Source of the DNA: Azolla caroliniana
Taxonomy: Eukaryota > Polypodiophyta
Direction: 5' to 3'
Assembly (NCBI GenBank): GCA_043228905.1
Contig: JBHGNT010000008.1
Span: forward strand, 13,950,001 to 14,014,000
Length of the DNA: 64,000 bases
Shown piece after piece: positions 1-11,530 of the stretch. The number at the start of each line of letters is the position of its first letter. Within the stretch, counting starts at the first letter, position 1. Below the pieces are notes generated by a model. The model had not been told where the DNA came from. It was given only the letters and a program-made list of their open reading frames with translations, and ran no database searches. Both the position numbers and the translations under genes were made by a program.

Positions 1-2687
1 ACAAACTCATTTTATGTAAGATTTTGGAAATAAAAACATTACTTTTATTTAATTGTTCCTCATTTAAAAGTTTTTAAGATAGGAAAGTAAGTTGTTACAA
101 CAATTAAAATCTGAATTTCAATGGTCTCTAACTATCACAAATAGAGAATAGCTTTAAGATGACACCTAAATACTTACATTTAAAAGAGTGCTTGAGGGTT
201 TGTAACTTTGTAGTTCCCATGAATTGTCCCAAAGCCAACAAATATGTTCATAGGAATCAAAGTGCTATAAAGAAAAGATAATAACACCCTTTGAATAAAG
301 TGAATCAATGGATTCAATGCAAAAAGGAGACAAATTCAGTAATGGATGGGCAATTAAGTTGTTGCAACAACTAGTATTTGAAATTAAACCAGCTATAATT
401 ATTGTACCCACATCCATATGAAACTAATTCTAGTACAGAGTGACTTTGGAATAGAACATTAGATGTTTTGGACCGTATGCATCTCTTTCATATCATTATA
501 TTTATTCTATGTTAATGTTTAATAATTATAAAAAGTCTTGATAAACTCTCAATCTATAACGATGTGCAAAGGAGAGAAATCCATGATGGTCATGTGTTCT
601 AAGTAAGCACAAGAACAAAATGCCCAAAAGCAAATATATAGCAGAAATTGAGAGAGATGACTACACTAGATAAAAAAAGATACACCTATAGAAAAGTAGA
701 GTCCTTTATATAGCTTCTTTCCAAATTAGGGTAGAGTGTCTTGGCCTTTGTCCAAATAAGTGTACAAATCTCAAGTTTGTGGGGCATGTGATAGGTTTGC
801 CCTAATGGCCATCCTTGTATCCTTCAAAGAAACAAGTAGGACCTCCCTTCTAGTTTAAGGTTGAGAATAGTTTTGTTCTCATTTCACAATAATGCTTCTA
901 GGTTTACACATACATTGTGCATAGTATGTTTTTCCTTACTAGAGGCTTGTAGGTTTTCCCCTCAAACGAATTTTATCTTGTCCACTCCAATTAAAAAGTG
1001 TAGTTTTAGAAGCATTTTTGCATTTTTTTATGGTATTCTTGTTGTCATAAATTTGTCTAGGGCAATGCCTATAATAAATACATTACGAGATACTTAAAAA
1101 AGATTTTTTTACAATCTACATTCTGAACTTGCAAACCCTTGTGTCTAATTTCGTACAAGTCAATTCGTTAAATGAATCTTTGTGAGATGCCAATCCTCCA
1201 AGGAGATTTTACAACAACGCATGTTTTGGATGAATGTGGATGATTAAAAGTATGGAAAAAGAATTCACTCACTAGTGTGAAAGAAATATATGATATGTGA
1301 ATGCATACTATTTAGAATTAAAAATGCTGCATGCAAATGTGTGCACAAGAGCTAATTATTGGTTACAACTTACAATATTATTTGAACAAGTAGTACATTT
1401 AATTAGGTAAGGCGCATAGTCCAAATTTAAGACATCCACATGTGGATTGTGTTATGCTTCCGTATTTCATTGGATGTATTTTTTATTTCTTTAGCAGATG
1501 ACTCACATTAGCCTAAACATTTGAAATTGCATCGAATAAAATCAACGCCGAATATGCATAGGTTGGAAATCTTGCAGCTTGACAACATGAACTCCTCGTT
1601 TGTAAAGGGTGCAATATTCCCTCCCTATTTTGTCTGTATAAAAGGACTTTTCAGCATTCATTTAATGCTTGAAAAGGCATCTCCCAAGCACAAACTAAAA
1701 ATTGAATATGCACATCATTACATGGATATTCAATAGATACTCTTATACAAGCAAAAACTAAGGAAAAATGGGAACCTCTTGCCTTTCAGGATGAAAAATA
1801 ATTGCACCGCCTTGTGCCATTGGACTTTGGAGATGCATAGAAAGGAGTGTTGGGAAATAGGAAATATGTGAAGAGTAATCACATCTTAAAGCACAATATG
1901 AAAGCATTGCCTTACTATCATATAAGAGACTTTTATAGGTAAAGTTCCGGTAAAGGATGATGTTTAACATTAAGGTTATGGGTTCATGTCTAAAGAAATG
2001 GATTTGATGTTACTTTGAGATCATGCACACAAAAACATTGGTGTTGAGATATTTGCATAAAAAAATGAGTGAGATCATGCAGAGCAAACATATTGGCGAG
2101 ATGCAAATACATTGACATCGAAGTTTTTCCCACAAAACAAGTGAAAACACATTGAGATTGACATTTTTCCCATAGTGAAAATGATAGTTGTATCTATTAA
2201 CAAGACTGGTATAAAAACTCACACTACATATAGAGATATTCTAAGGCTATCCTATTCTCAAGCCTTCCACACTCATACTTATATACAATAGGGGCTTTGT
2301 TAGTGCTTGCATGTATCTTGCCACGTGTCGCACATGTAACATTTCAGCCACTTTCCTTTGCATGCAACAGATAGGTATTCTATTTTGGGTATGAAGATGG
2401 TTGATTCTATCCATTAACCCTTCTAGACATTTGTAGCACATCGAGCAAGCTTTCCAAAGAACATTTATTTATTGAAATTCAATATTCCCTTGAAATATTA
2501 TGGCCAAAACATTGAATGCCTATTGTAAAGGCACTCTTTGACTATGTCACATCAATTCACCTTGATTCTTAAAAACTACCTTCGACTAAAGCATCCATCA
2601 TCATGCCTAAAGCGTCATAACCAGCTTGTATCCATATTTTGTTATGTTTTAGCCACTTTGATGAGCACAAGTATTTACAACACGACA
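1..2687 (-). repeat. Gene-free AT-rich stretch, probably the 3' LTR (at least partly) of gypsy element H
   Basis: No convincing coding sequence is present; the small open frames show no family motif. The right edge fits the start of a minus-strand LTR: read on the minus strand, a purine-rich tract (GGAGGGGGCTAAAG) is followed directly by TGTCGTG, and this lies about 150 bp after the end of the gypsy integrase. A TATATAAAG-like box on the minus strand near 708-716 could be the LTR promoter. The left edge of the LTR cannot be set because no second copy lies in the window. Part of this stretch may be older flanking DNA. Confidence 0.4.
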
Positions 2688-2702
2688 CTTTAGCCCCCTC
2701 CA
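2688..2702 (-). other. Polypurine tract of gypsy element H
   Basis: On the minus strand this is a G/A-rich tract ending just before TGTCGTG, the usual place and composition for the plus-strand primer of an LTR element. It defines the inner edge of the presumed 3' LTR. The call rests on position and composition only. Confidence 0.45.
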
Positions 2703-2834
2703 AGCAAAGCTTTTTCTAGCTAAACACTAGTAAACTACCAATATCCTCTATATATACCTTATCCTTGTCTTGAGCAGCAAATACCTAAAAATATTTCACA
2801 AATATGTACAAGTAAAAGTTTCATTCTTTGTATC

Positions 2835-4355
2835 TTACGAAGCCATTGTCATTGAGGAGCTCATTATACGTAAATCATATGGCTTTAATCTCACTCCATT
2901 GATCCTTTCTCTCATTAATGATCCGTCCATACTCTTTAGTTCATATATGCCATTGGTAAACCTCTTGTGGATTACATAAGGTCCATCACATCTATGCTTT
3001 AACTTTCTTTGAAAAGTTTTATCCAAGGTACTATTATATACTAAGACCAACATACCCTCCATCAAGTTTTTTTCCCTTGCTAGCGCTTGACTTCTTTTAT
3101 CCCGTCGTTCACACAAGTCTTCATAGAAACGTATTGCCTCATCTCTTTTCGAAAATAAATCATACCTAGCTTCTTGTTGTATATCCATTTGAAACTCATC
3201 GTGCACTCCTAAACACTCGATCATTTGAATAGAAGGAAATAACACATTTGTAGGCATCATTGCATCCTCCCCATATACTAAGTGGAAGGGAGTAAAACCT
3301 GTGGAAAGCTTCTGTGTCATCCTTTGTTAAACTCTTTATCCCAACTCCGTGGATACAAGTCCACAAGCTTGAACAATAGTTTATGTGTAGTCCCATCAAA
3401 GGCCTCCAATAATCCATTACATTGTGGGTGATATGGAGTAGCTCTTCTATGTGCAATCTCCAAATGAGTTACCAAACCTTTAACAAAATCTCCTCTAAAT
3501 TCAAGAACATTATCTGCAACTAACTCCAAAAGCACACCAAATCGACATACTACTTGTCCAAAATCAAACCTTGCCATTTCTTTGCTTGTTGCATTACGCG
3601 TAGCCCGTGCTTCTAGCCATTGTGAAACATATTCTACTGTTGACATAATGTATGCCACTACTAGAATTAGGTAATGGCCCAATGATATCTAAACCCCACT
3701 TAGAGAATATCTTATAGCGAACAATCATTCTTGGAGGTTCAGGCATTAACCTTCTTTGTTGATATAATTGACATTCGTGATATGATCTACACCAATGTAC
3801 CACATCCCTACACATGCTTGGCCATGTTACTAGAGTTTGCATGATCTTCCTTTTAGTGTACTCAACTCCAAAATGGCCTCCACATCCTTCCTCATGACAC
3901 ATAGACAAACATTCTTGAATCTCATCATGCCATAGTACACATTTAAGCACCCCATCTACATCTTCCAAATAAGGACCATAATGTATTATCACATACCTTT
4001 GTGCACGACGTGTTACTGCAAGCCACCTATGATATGGGAGCTCTTTTCTAGCCCCTCCTATCTTTAAAACATATTCCTCCTCTTCTAGGCTCTCTCGACC
4101 TTTGTATGATGGCATATTTATAGCATGTAGTCCCACTTCTTGTGCTACTATCTTGCTTGCTAGCTCATGAGCCCTTGCATTCTTATCTCTTGGGATATGC
4201 CAAAATTGACACTCCACGTATTGGCATTGCAATTGCATCACTTGTTGGAGAAGGGGATGAAGACTATCCTTTTGCACGTCCCACACCTCTTGCACTTGGC
4301 TTATGATCAACAATGAATCTCCCTTCACCATCAAACTTCTAATCCCTTTTTCCAA
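2835..4355 (-). pseudogene. Gypsy H RNase H end and integrase, broken
   Basis: Three overlapping minus-strand frames (4355-3594, 3682-3317, 3320-2835) together make the integrase. The first begins in RNase H (SLLIISQVQEVW, then HIPRDKNARAHELA) and continues into the HHCC zinc-binding region (HEEGCGGHFG, then CRSYHECQ) and the start of the catalytic core (KWGLDIIGPLP). The second carries the core continuation (LELVADNVLEFRGDFV, then HPQCNGLLEAFD). There the usual D-N-G and E positions are partly altered. The third is the C-terminal region (FHLVYGEDAMMPTNV). Frame changes near 3320 and 3600-3680 show that it is not expressed as one protein. Confidence 0.8.
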
Positions 4356-4385
4356 GCATACTTGTAAGACATGAATTAAGCTAAG

Positions 4386-5960
4386 TTATTCAGCCTCATT
4401 GTGGCTATTCGTTTCAATGCGATCACTTCCACTCCATAACTCATGGCATTCTCTATTCACGAAAGCATATCCAATTCTTGAAATCTTTGTTTTTTGCTTA
4501 AAAGCACCATCAAAATATAATACCCCTTTAGTTTTTTCCAATATTACTTCAGCTTCATTGCTTGGTTCAACATGAGCATCTTTCACATTTTTTGTTGGCA
4601 CGAGTTCCTTATAGGTAAGCAAATCCACCATCTTAGACCTCGTAGTTTCTTCCTTAATAAAACTTACTTCAAACTCTTGTATAATCATTATCCACCGTTT
4701 CATACGTGGTCTATCTCTTAGAAAACTTAACATATGAGGGAGCAAAGCACATGAAATCAAAACTATTGTGATTCTTCCTAGCAAATACGACTTCCATTTT
4801 TGGAGGGAAAACACCAATGCCCATACAAATTTTTCTTCTTGTGTCCAAGCCTGTTCTACCATTGACATCTTCCTACTAATATAATATATTGGATGCATAT
4901 ATGATTGCTTAATACCTTTTTGCATTAATACTGCACCCACTGCTTCAACACCCACACTCAAACTAACATAGAACGGTTGATCCCAATTAGGTGGCATTAG
5001 GATGGGTAGAGTACACGATCTATCTTTTACTTCTTTAAAGGCATTTTGCTCCACTTTTCCCCACACAAATGGAGTTCTCATTGAGGCTCTTTGTAGTGGT
5101 TGAATATACTCTACCAACATTTGAAATGAACGTGAAAGATATCATACCTTTTGTACAAAGCTTAACAATTGCTTTGTAGACGTTGGAGCATCCATCAATC
5201 GTAGAGATTCTACTTTACTTGGATCAAGACCAATCCCATTAGCACTAACTTCATGCCCAAGTAGAATAAATTTACTATGTGCAATTTTGCACTTATTAGG
5301 ATTCAATTGTCCTCCATCCCCATCTATTTTAGCAAAAATTTGATCAAGCTTTTCTACGTGACTCTTTCTACCACTATATATTCCTATGTCATCCATAAAT
5401 GTCCTTGCAAATTTTCCAAAGAAAGGACTTAACAACCTATCCATCCATCCTTGAAAAGTTGCATAAGCATTAACTAACCCAAAGGCATCCTAGTACATAA
5501 CAAAATACACCCCATGGAGTGATGAAACTAGTTAACTTTTGATCTTTAGGTGCAATCTCTATTTTAAAATATCCACAAAAGCCATCACACATTGAATACC
5601 TTTCATGTCCCGCCACTTCATCCAATATCTCATCTTCGAAAGGCATTGGGTAATGATGTTGCTTGATTGCTGCATTTAAAGGTCTGAAATCCACACATAC
5701 TCTCCAGTTGCCATTCTTCTTAGGTACCATGACCACTGGAGATACCCAATTAACATCATCTACACGTCGAATAAATCCAACACCAACAACTTGCTTACCT
5801 CTTCCTCCAAAATCTCACTCCTTGTATTGCCCAACCTTCGTAGTTTTTGAGGAACTGGCATTGCATTACTATGCAACTTTATCTCATGTAACACAGAATG
5901 TGTTCCCCTCATCTGAGTATACTCCGTTGCAAACAACTTAGGGTACTTGTCAAACAACAT
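4386..5960 (-). pseudogene. Gypsy H reverse transcriptase and RNase H, broken
   Basis: Minus-strand frames 5960-5760, 5736-5470, 5444-5142 and 5120-4386 cover the reverse transcriptase. Visible marks are MVMVPKKNGNWRVCVDFRPLN (the palm entry region of gypsy RTs), ARTFMDDIGIYS (the catalytic YxDD box, here FMDD), LGHEVSANGIGLDP, and the connection region with YYISRKMSMVEQ. RNase H begins at VLYFDGAFKQKT and continues into the next segment. At least three frame breaks separate the pieces. In an intact element this would copy the RNA into DNA and remove the RNA strand. Confidence 0.82.
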
Positions 5961-7233
5961 GGAATATTTTTTTTCTCCTTTTCAGTAAAATCAAGGGATA
6001 ACATTACCATGAGTTCCTCCTTGGGCACATTGGGCTGACTTTTGGTGGGTTCTAATCCAATACCACATAAGTTGAATCCTATGTGTAATTCCTCATACTC
6101 ATCCTCAACCTCATCCTCTTCACTTGAAGAAACGGATTCCTCATCTGAAAGTTCTTCAACATCATCTTGCTCTTCTTCTTCTAGTCTACCATCTGGGAAA
6201 TAAAGTAATTGTCCTATCTTCATATCACACTTCACTCTCTGACCATGAGGCTTATCGGTGAACAATTCTAATTCCCCACGATGCCAATCTTGTCTCACTC
6301 TCATACCCATCAACCATGGTCTTCCTAGTATAAGTGGATACACTCTTGGTCATGCGGGCATGACATGCAAATCCACCAATACTTGCTGCCCTAACACATA
6401 CAACTCTATTTGCTCTACTACTCCCACACATCGCACTTCTGCATTATTTTCCATATTCATGTTATATGCATGTTTTCTATAAATCTTTAATTACAATAAT
6501 CTTCTTGTCGTATCCTTCGTTATGACACATACTTGTACACCACCATCTACATATGTTGGGGCCACCACTTGCCCTTGACACCAAACTTCTAGTACTGGCA
6601 ACAAATCTTTTTCATGATTGCAACATATTCGAGGGATGTCTAGGGTATCTGCTCTACCTATAGTAGTTAGTTGCCCTTCTACCCTTCTTAGAAATACTCA
6701 CCACCTTCCTCCATTCTCTATGTAGCTTAGGAACTAGTTCTAATGCTTGGGCAAAGGTCATATCCACTTTCCTTTCTTTCAAATAATTCAACAATGAATA
6801 TGATTCTTGATTTAAACCTAATGGATATTCCTTGATAGCTATCCTCCTCTTTGATTTTTGAGATTTCTTTTCTTGCTTATCCCTATGCTTACTAGGTTCT
6901 CCCTCTTGTGATATTGCTCCATCTTTCTCCTTGTTATGTGACCTAGTTAGCATTATTGAGCCTCCCTCGTGCTCCTCTATACGAGCTCTCATTCCCACTA
7001 AAACGTCATATGAATCCCCATCTAACATGACCTTCCCACATGTCGTATTTAATGCATCCTTTACATTATAATTCTTCTTAAACTCAATCAAATTAATACT
7101 ATGAGAATTTACTTGATTTTGTGACCTTTGCTCTTCTACTCGTCTTAGAATTGGGGCAATACCTCTTCCTTCGCGTTTAGGATGTGGGCAATTTGGTGAA
7201 ATATGCCCTCGTTCAAAACAATTATAACACTGC
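5909..7233 (-). pseudogene. Gypsy H zinc knuckle and protease region, broken
   Basis: The frame at 7349-6654 carries a CCHC nucleocapsid knuckle (CYNCFERGHISPNC) immediately inside the solo LTR, followed by a lysine-rich linker. The frame at 6343-5909 contains the end of a retroviral-type aspartic protease (YPLILGRPWLMGMRV), then a strongly acidic stretch rich in Glu, Asp and Ser before the RT start. The protease active-site triad lies in the broken region between the two frames and I do not see it intact. The acidic linker is unusual for gypsy Pol and is listed as a finding. Confidence 0.7.
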
Positions 7234-7654
7234 TGTAAAAACAAATAGCGTGCGGAAGCAATAAAAAACAAAAAACAGAGAACAAGTTTAATGGAGAGCT
7301 TAACGGTACGCAGGAGAGACAGAGAGAGAGAACAAGAATCTCTATTCAAAAATTATATCAACGCTCTATACATCGTATGTGTTCAGCAAACACTTTTATA
7401 CAGGTCCATACGGACTGATAGAAGTACGATGTACTTCAATGCTCACTCGAGCGTCTGACACTAACTACGAGAGTAATAACTCCCTAGTAGTCTAGCTGCT
7501 ACTAGGCTTCCGGTTACTGATGGATCTGGCTAACCGGCTCCCCAGCTCACTGGCTCTTTTGCTGACCGGGTGCTCACCGGCTCACCGATCCGTCTCGCTC
7601 ACCGGCTCAGGCTTATCCAGCCGATCCGGCTCCAATTGAGCTTGCCGCTCAACA
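7234..7654 (-). mobile_element. Solo LTR (copia I-like family) inside gypsy H gag
   Basis: This 421-bp block splits the gag frame of H just before the zinc knuckle. On the plus strand it runs from TGTAAAAAC to GCTCAACA, giving TG...CA ends, and is flanked by ACTGC and ATTGC, a 5-bp duplication with one mismatch. Its left end and its internal GTTTAATGGAGAGCTTAA match the LTR of copia I at 42527-42865, so the two belong to related families. No internal region or second LTR is nearby, so it is a solo LTR left by LTR-LTR recombination. Confidence 0.75.
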
Positions 7655-8430
7655 ATTGCTCATTGGGATTTTGCCTCCCAATATCTTTCTTTTGTTGAGA
7701 AACTTGCATAGATCTTGTAAGTTCAGCTTGGTTGATACACAACTTACTTACTTCATCAACCATCTTTGCCACTTGTTGTGCAAGATCCATGGCCCCAGTT
7801 GTAGAAGACTCTGGTCGTGAAGACACATCAGGACTTTTCTCATGCACCTTGTGACCATATGGTGTCGCACCTTCAATAGCTTCATCATCTTATCTCATGT
7901 CCCTCCCAAGCTTACTCATCCTCTTTCTCCATTTACTCATTGCCACCTCTTTTGCCCTTTCAAAAGATTTAGGTTCCTTATCATCTAACTTCTCTTTAAT
8001 ATCCTCATGCAAGGCCACAATAAATTGGTCATGTTTCATAAAATCGGGTGAAACTTGATCATTTCCTATTTACTCTCCAATTTCCTATATAAATATTCAA
8101 ACATCCTAATAAAATCCCTAATGTCCTCTTCAAACTGTTGCCTTACCCTTCTAATATCCTTCCAAATAGCTTCTGGAGTCTCTGTTTTTGGAAATTGGGT
8201 TAACAATGCTTGTTGCAAACGTGCCCAATCATTCTTCACCTCTATTGGCACTGACCTTACATACCAATCTAAAGCCGGCCCATCCAATAAGAGGTTTACC
8301 ATTATCACTACATCACCATCACTCTTCCTAGGTTGCAGAGCCCAAATCTTCAACTAATGCATGAATGGCACCACATCACTATTCGTCCCGGTGAAAAGGT
8401 CACCAAAGAGATCCGCTATTATTTTGAAAC
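7655..8430 (-). pseudogene. Gypsy H Gag capsid region, broken
   Basis: The minus-strand frame at 8353-8066 encodes a retrotransposon Gag core (LLLDGPALDWYVRSVP, then WARLQQALLTQFP and IRRVRQQFEEDIRDFI), recognisable as the retrotrans_gag domain. A second frame at 7847-7655 continues towards the zinc knuckle. Several stops and shifts separate them. The gag start is not identifiable because the element is truncated on this side. Confidence 0.7.
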
Positions 8431-8670
8431 ACCCAATTGCCAAAATATGCAATAAATATAAAACCACCAATCCCAATATTAAAATACTTGGCTTTGATTA
8501 TGAAAAAACAAGAAGTTCTCTATTGTTATCAAGATTATCCTCAGTGGGGGCACCAAAACATGTTGTGCAAGAATTTGCCTCTCAAAACTCTTAGAGCACA
8601 ATACATCTCGAAACACACAAGGTACATCATCATAGGGCACCATAACATCATCTTTCCGATTTTTCTCATT

Positions 8671-11275
8671 GGTTTCAACCCATACAAGCTTTTCTTCAGT
8701 CGACACACCATGTTCTCTTTCCCTTTCTCCTCAAAACCTTTGGGCTGCTGCATGTAAATCTCTTCATCCAGCTCCCTGTGCAAGAATGTTGTCTTGATAT
8801 CCAACTGTTCGATCTCCAGATCCATACTAGTTGCTATGCTTAGAACAATTCTAATCGATGTCATCTTCACGACTGGAGCGAATATTTCATCGAAGTCGAC
8901 ACCCTTTTTCTGTTGGAACCCCTTCACCACAATGCGGGGTTTATACCTAGGCGCGTGTCGACTTCTCCAGTCTTCACCTTGTAAACCCATTTGTTCCCGA
9001 GTGCTCTCTTACCTTTCGACTGTTCTACTAGGTCGTAGGTATAATTCTCATGCAAAGAATCCATCTCATCTTGCATCGCACTCAGCCATTTCTCTCTGTG
9101 TTTCTCGGCGATGGTTTCATCATAGCACTCTGGCTCAACTTCATTAGTCACGAGGATGTATTGACTGGCATATGTTGTCGGTGCTCTCCTTTCTCTAAGT
9201 GGGTATCTCCTTCTACTCATTGTCGGCTTCAGTTCGGATGTTTCTGCCGACTCTACTCTTGTTTCTATCGAGTCTACTCTTGGCTCACGTTCATGTATGT
9301 CGATCAGCTTCTCAAGGTTGGACAACTCCAACTCATATTCCTCGATCGATCTTAATAGCTCTACTGACTTAGACTCATAGTCGGTCGGTCTCTCCAAGCC
9401 AACTGACTCGGATTCGGCTGTGCTGACTGGCTGTCTCCAAACAACTGACTGTGTCGGTTCAATTGGCCTCAAGTCGATAGTAGTGGAGGTTGACTTGTTA
9501 GTCGATTCCCACTTTTGTTGCTTCCAGTCCACTATGGTCTTGTCTTCCAAGAAGACTACGTCCCAACTCCTCACTACCATCTTGTCGACTAGGTCCCATA
9601 GCCTATAGCCAAACTCATCTTCCAAGTATCCCATGAATATGCATGGTTTCGACTTACTGTCAAGCTTTGACCTCTGATCCTTAGCTACATGCATGTACAC
9701 TAGGAATCCGAACACCCTCAGGTGCCGGTAGGAGACATCCTTTGCCATCCACAGTGCACACCCTTTGTGGGACATCACCTTTCAACGATACTGAGGGGGA
9801 CCTGTTGATCAGATAAACAACCATGTACATTGCCTCAGCCCAATATATTTTCAGCAGTTTAGCATGTGACAACATGCTCCTTACTCTCTCCATGATTGTC
9901 CGGTTTATCCTCTCTGCAAGCCCATTCAACTCAGGGGTCTTCGGTACTGTGTATTCGATTCAAATACCTTGGGCTTTGCAGTATTCCTCAAACAAAACTT
10001 TATATTCGCCACCATTGATAGCTCGAATAGCCTTCAACGTCCGGCCTGACTCCCGTTGAACTCTTGCCTGGAACTCCTTGAAAAATGATAGTACTTGATC
10101 TTTTGACTATAGTACGAAAGCCCAAAACTTCCGACTGTAGTCTTCGATGAAAGTCACAAAGTATTGTCTGCCTCGATGTGATGGAGCATCTACATAACAC
10201 ACATCCGTGTGTACCAATTCCAGTGCAACTTCTCTTCCTCTTGGTGGCCGTGTGTGGAATGCTGCTCTGTTTTGTTTTCCGACTAATCATTCGACGCACT
10301 TCTCCAGCTGCATTCCCTTTACTTCTCGTACAAGCTTCTGGTCGCCAACAGATGCAGTGCCTTCTCACTCATGTGGCCTATCCTCTTATGCCATATCTGT
10401 CCTGCCGAGTCGGCTGCCCCATTCACTTCCGACTTGCTCAGTCGGGCTTGCATCATATACAATGTGCCTTCCTTCTATGCTCGGGCCACTATAAGATTTC
10501 CTCGGCAGAACTTCAACTTGCCATTCCAAAAACTACCATTGTAGTCTTCATTGTCCAATCTTCTAGTCAATATCAGATTCAATCTAATATTGGAGGTGTG
10601 TCAACCATCCTTCAGAGTCAGTCGACACCCTATCGACGTCGTCAGGCAGACACTTCCGATTCCTACTATTTTGCACTCCCCACTGTCACCCATCTTTACA
10701 TAACCATGATCACCGGCTATGTAAGTCAAGAAATTCTCTCTCGACGGAGTTATGTGGAAGGATGCATTGGATTCGATCACCCAGGTGCATTCTTCGCTTG
10801 CAAGATGTGCACTCGTCTGTTCACAAATGAACAAAAGTTCTTCATTGCTCGTAGTAATGGTTGAAGTGTACTTTTCTTCAAGAATCTTCATGGGTTCGAC
10901 ATTATTACTGATACTCTTTTCCCTTTCAAGGTGTCGGCAATCCTTCAGGAAAGGTCCAGGCTTTCAACAATAAAAGCACATGAGCTTTCATCTGGACTTT
11001 GACATGGATTGAGACTTTTCTCTCCTTGGTGCACTTCTTTTCCGGTTCCTTCCTTTGCCAATTTTTTGAGTCAAATTTGACTCCAACTGGACTAGGACAC
11101 CCTTGTCCTTCCTTATCGTTTCCTCATTCAGGATGCTTGTCTTCACCGCTTATAAAGACAAGTTCTCTTCTTGACAGGAGGTGCTTAGAGTAACCACCAG
11201 GTTCTCCCAAGTAGGATGGCTTGCATAACATCATCAAGGGGAAACTTGTGCAAGACAGATATCCGCAGAAACGTA
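8671..11275 (-). pseudogene. Copia element G, truncated and decayed (gag, protease, integrase, start of RT)
   Basis: Read on the minus strand: the end of Gag (KFPLDDVMQAI, near 11260-11230), a protease region (10891-10601), the integrase (about 10500-9700; FEEYCKA, then TPELNGLAERINRTI), the integrase C-terminal and linker region (9778-8924), and the first third of the RT (FDEIFAPVVKMTSIR, QLDIKTTFLHRELDEEIYM) up to KSLYGLK. It is the same lineage as copia A, B and C. The protease catalytic DSGAS motif reads ESNAS, so it would be inactive. The RT is cut off at about 8671 with no LTR, and the 5' end is cut by the LTR of copia D. Many stops are present. Confidence 0.85.
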
Positions 11276-11530
11276 TGTCAAGACTTGTCGGTTATGCTCA
11301 ACAAACAACACAGAGGAAAGGCAAGAAGATATAGACAAATGATAGATACACACAAATTAATGGAAGCTCTCTTTATTTCTGTTCTCTCTCTCTCAGAGAC
11401 TCGATGTACAGGATGATCAAGTTATCTCTCGTTTACAATGTTAGGTTATTGCTTATATACTAAGCCCTAACTATATGGAAGAGTTCACACTAGGATACAA
11501 AGCGGAAGGAGTCAGCCTTTTAAACCAACA
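11276..11530 (-). mobile_element. 3' LTR of copia D
   Basis: On the minus strand a purine tract (ATGGGGGAGTT, 11531-11541) precedes TGTTGGTTTAAAAGG, a typical start of a copia 3' LTR. The LTR runs to about 11276, where it ends in TTGACA before G's gag sequence. A CT microsatellite lies inside. The outer edge is inferred from the TG...CA rule, because the matching 5' LTR of D is missing from the window. Confidence 0.6.

Larger units (their letters stand above)
2703..8670 (-). mobile_element. Ty3/gypsy retrotransposon H, old and 5'-truncated, minus strand
   Basis: Read on the minus strand, the order is gag, CCHC zinc knuckle, protease, reverse transcriptase, RNase H, integrase, the order that defines Ty3/gypsy. 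The coding frames are broken by many stops and frameshifts, and a solo copia LTR interrupts gag at 7234-7654. The 5' end is missing: near 8671 the sequence passes abruptly into copia G in the middle of G's RT. No chromodomain is visible after the integrase. Stretches between named segments, including roughly 8430-8670, contain no recognisable domain. Confidence 0.85.

Noticed and set aside
861-2441. Short open frames of 60-80 codons in the first 2.8 kb
   Set aside because: AT-rich sequence gives such frames by chance. None has a motif, and the region fits a gypsy LTR and flank.
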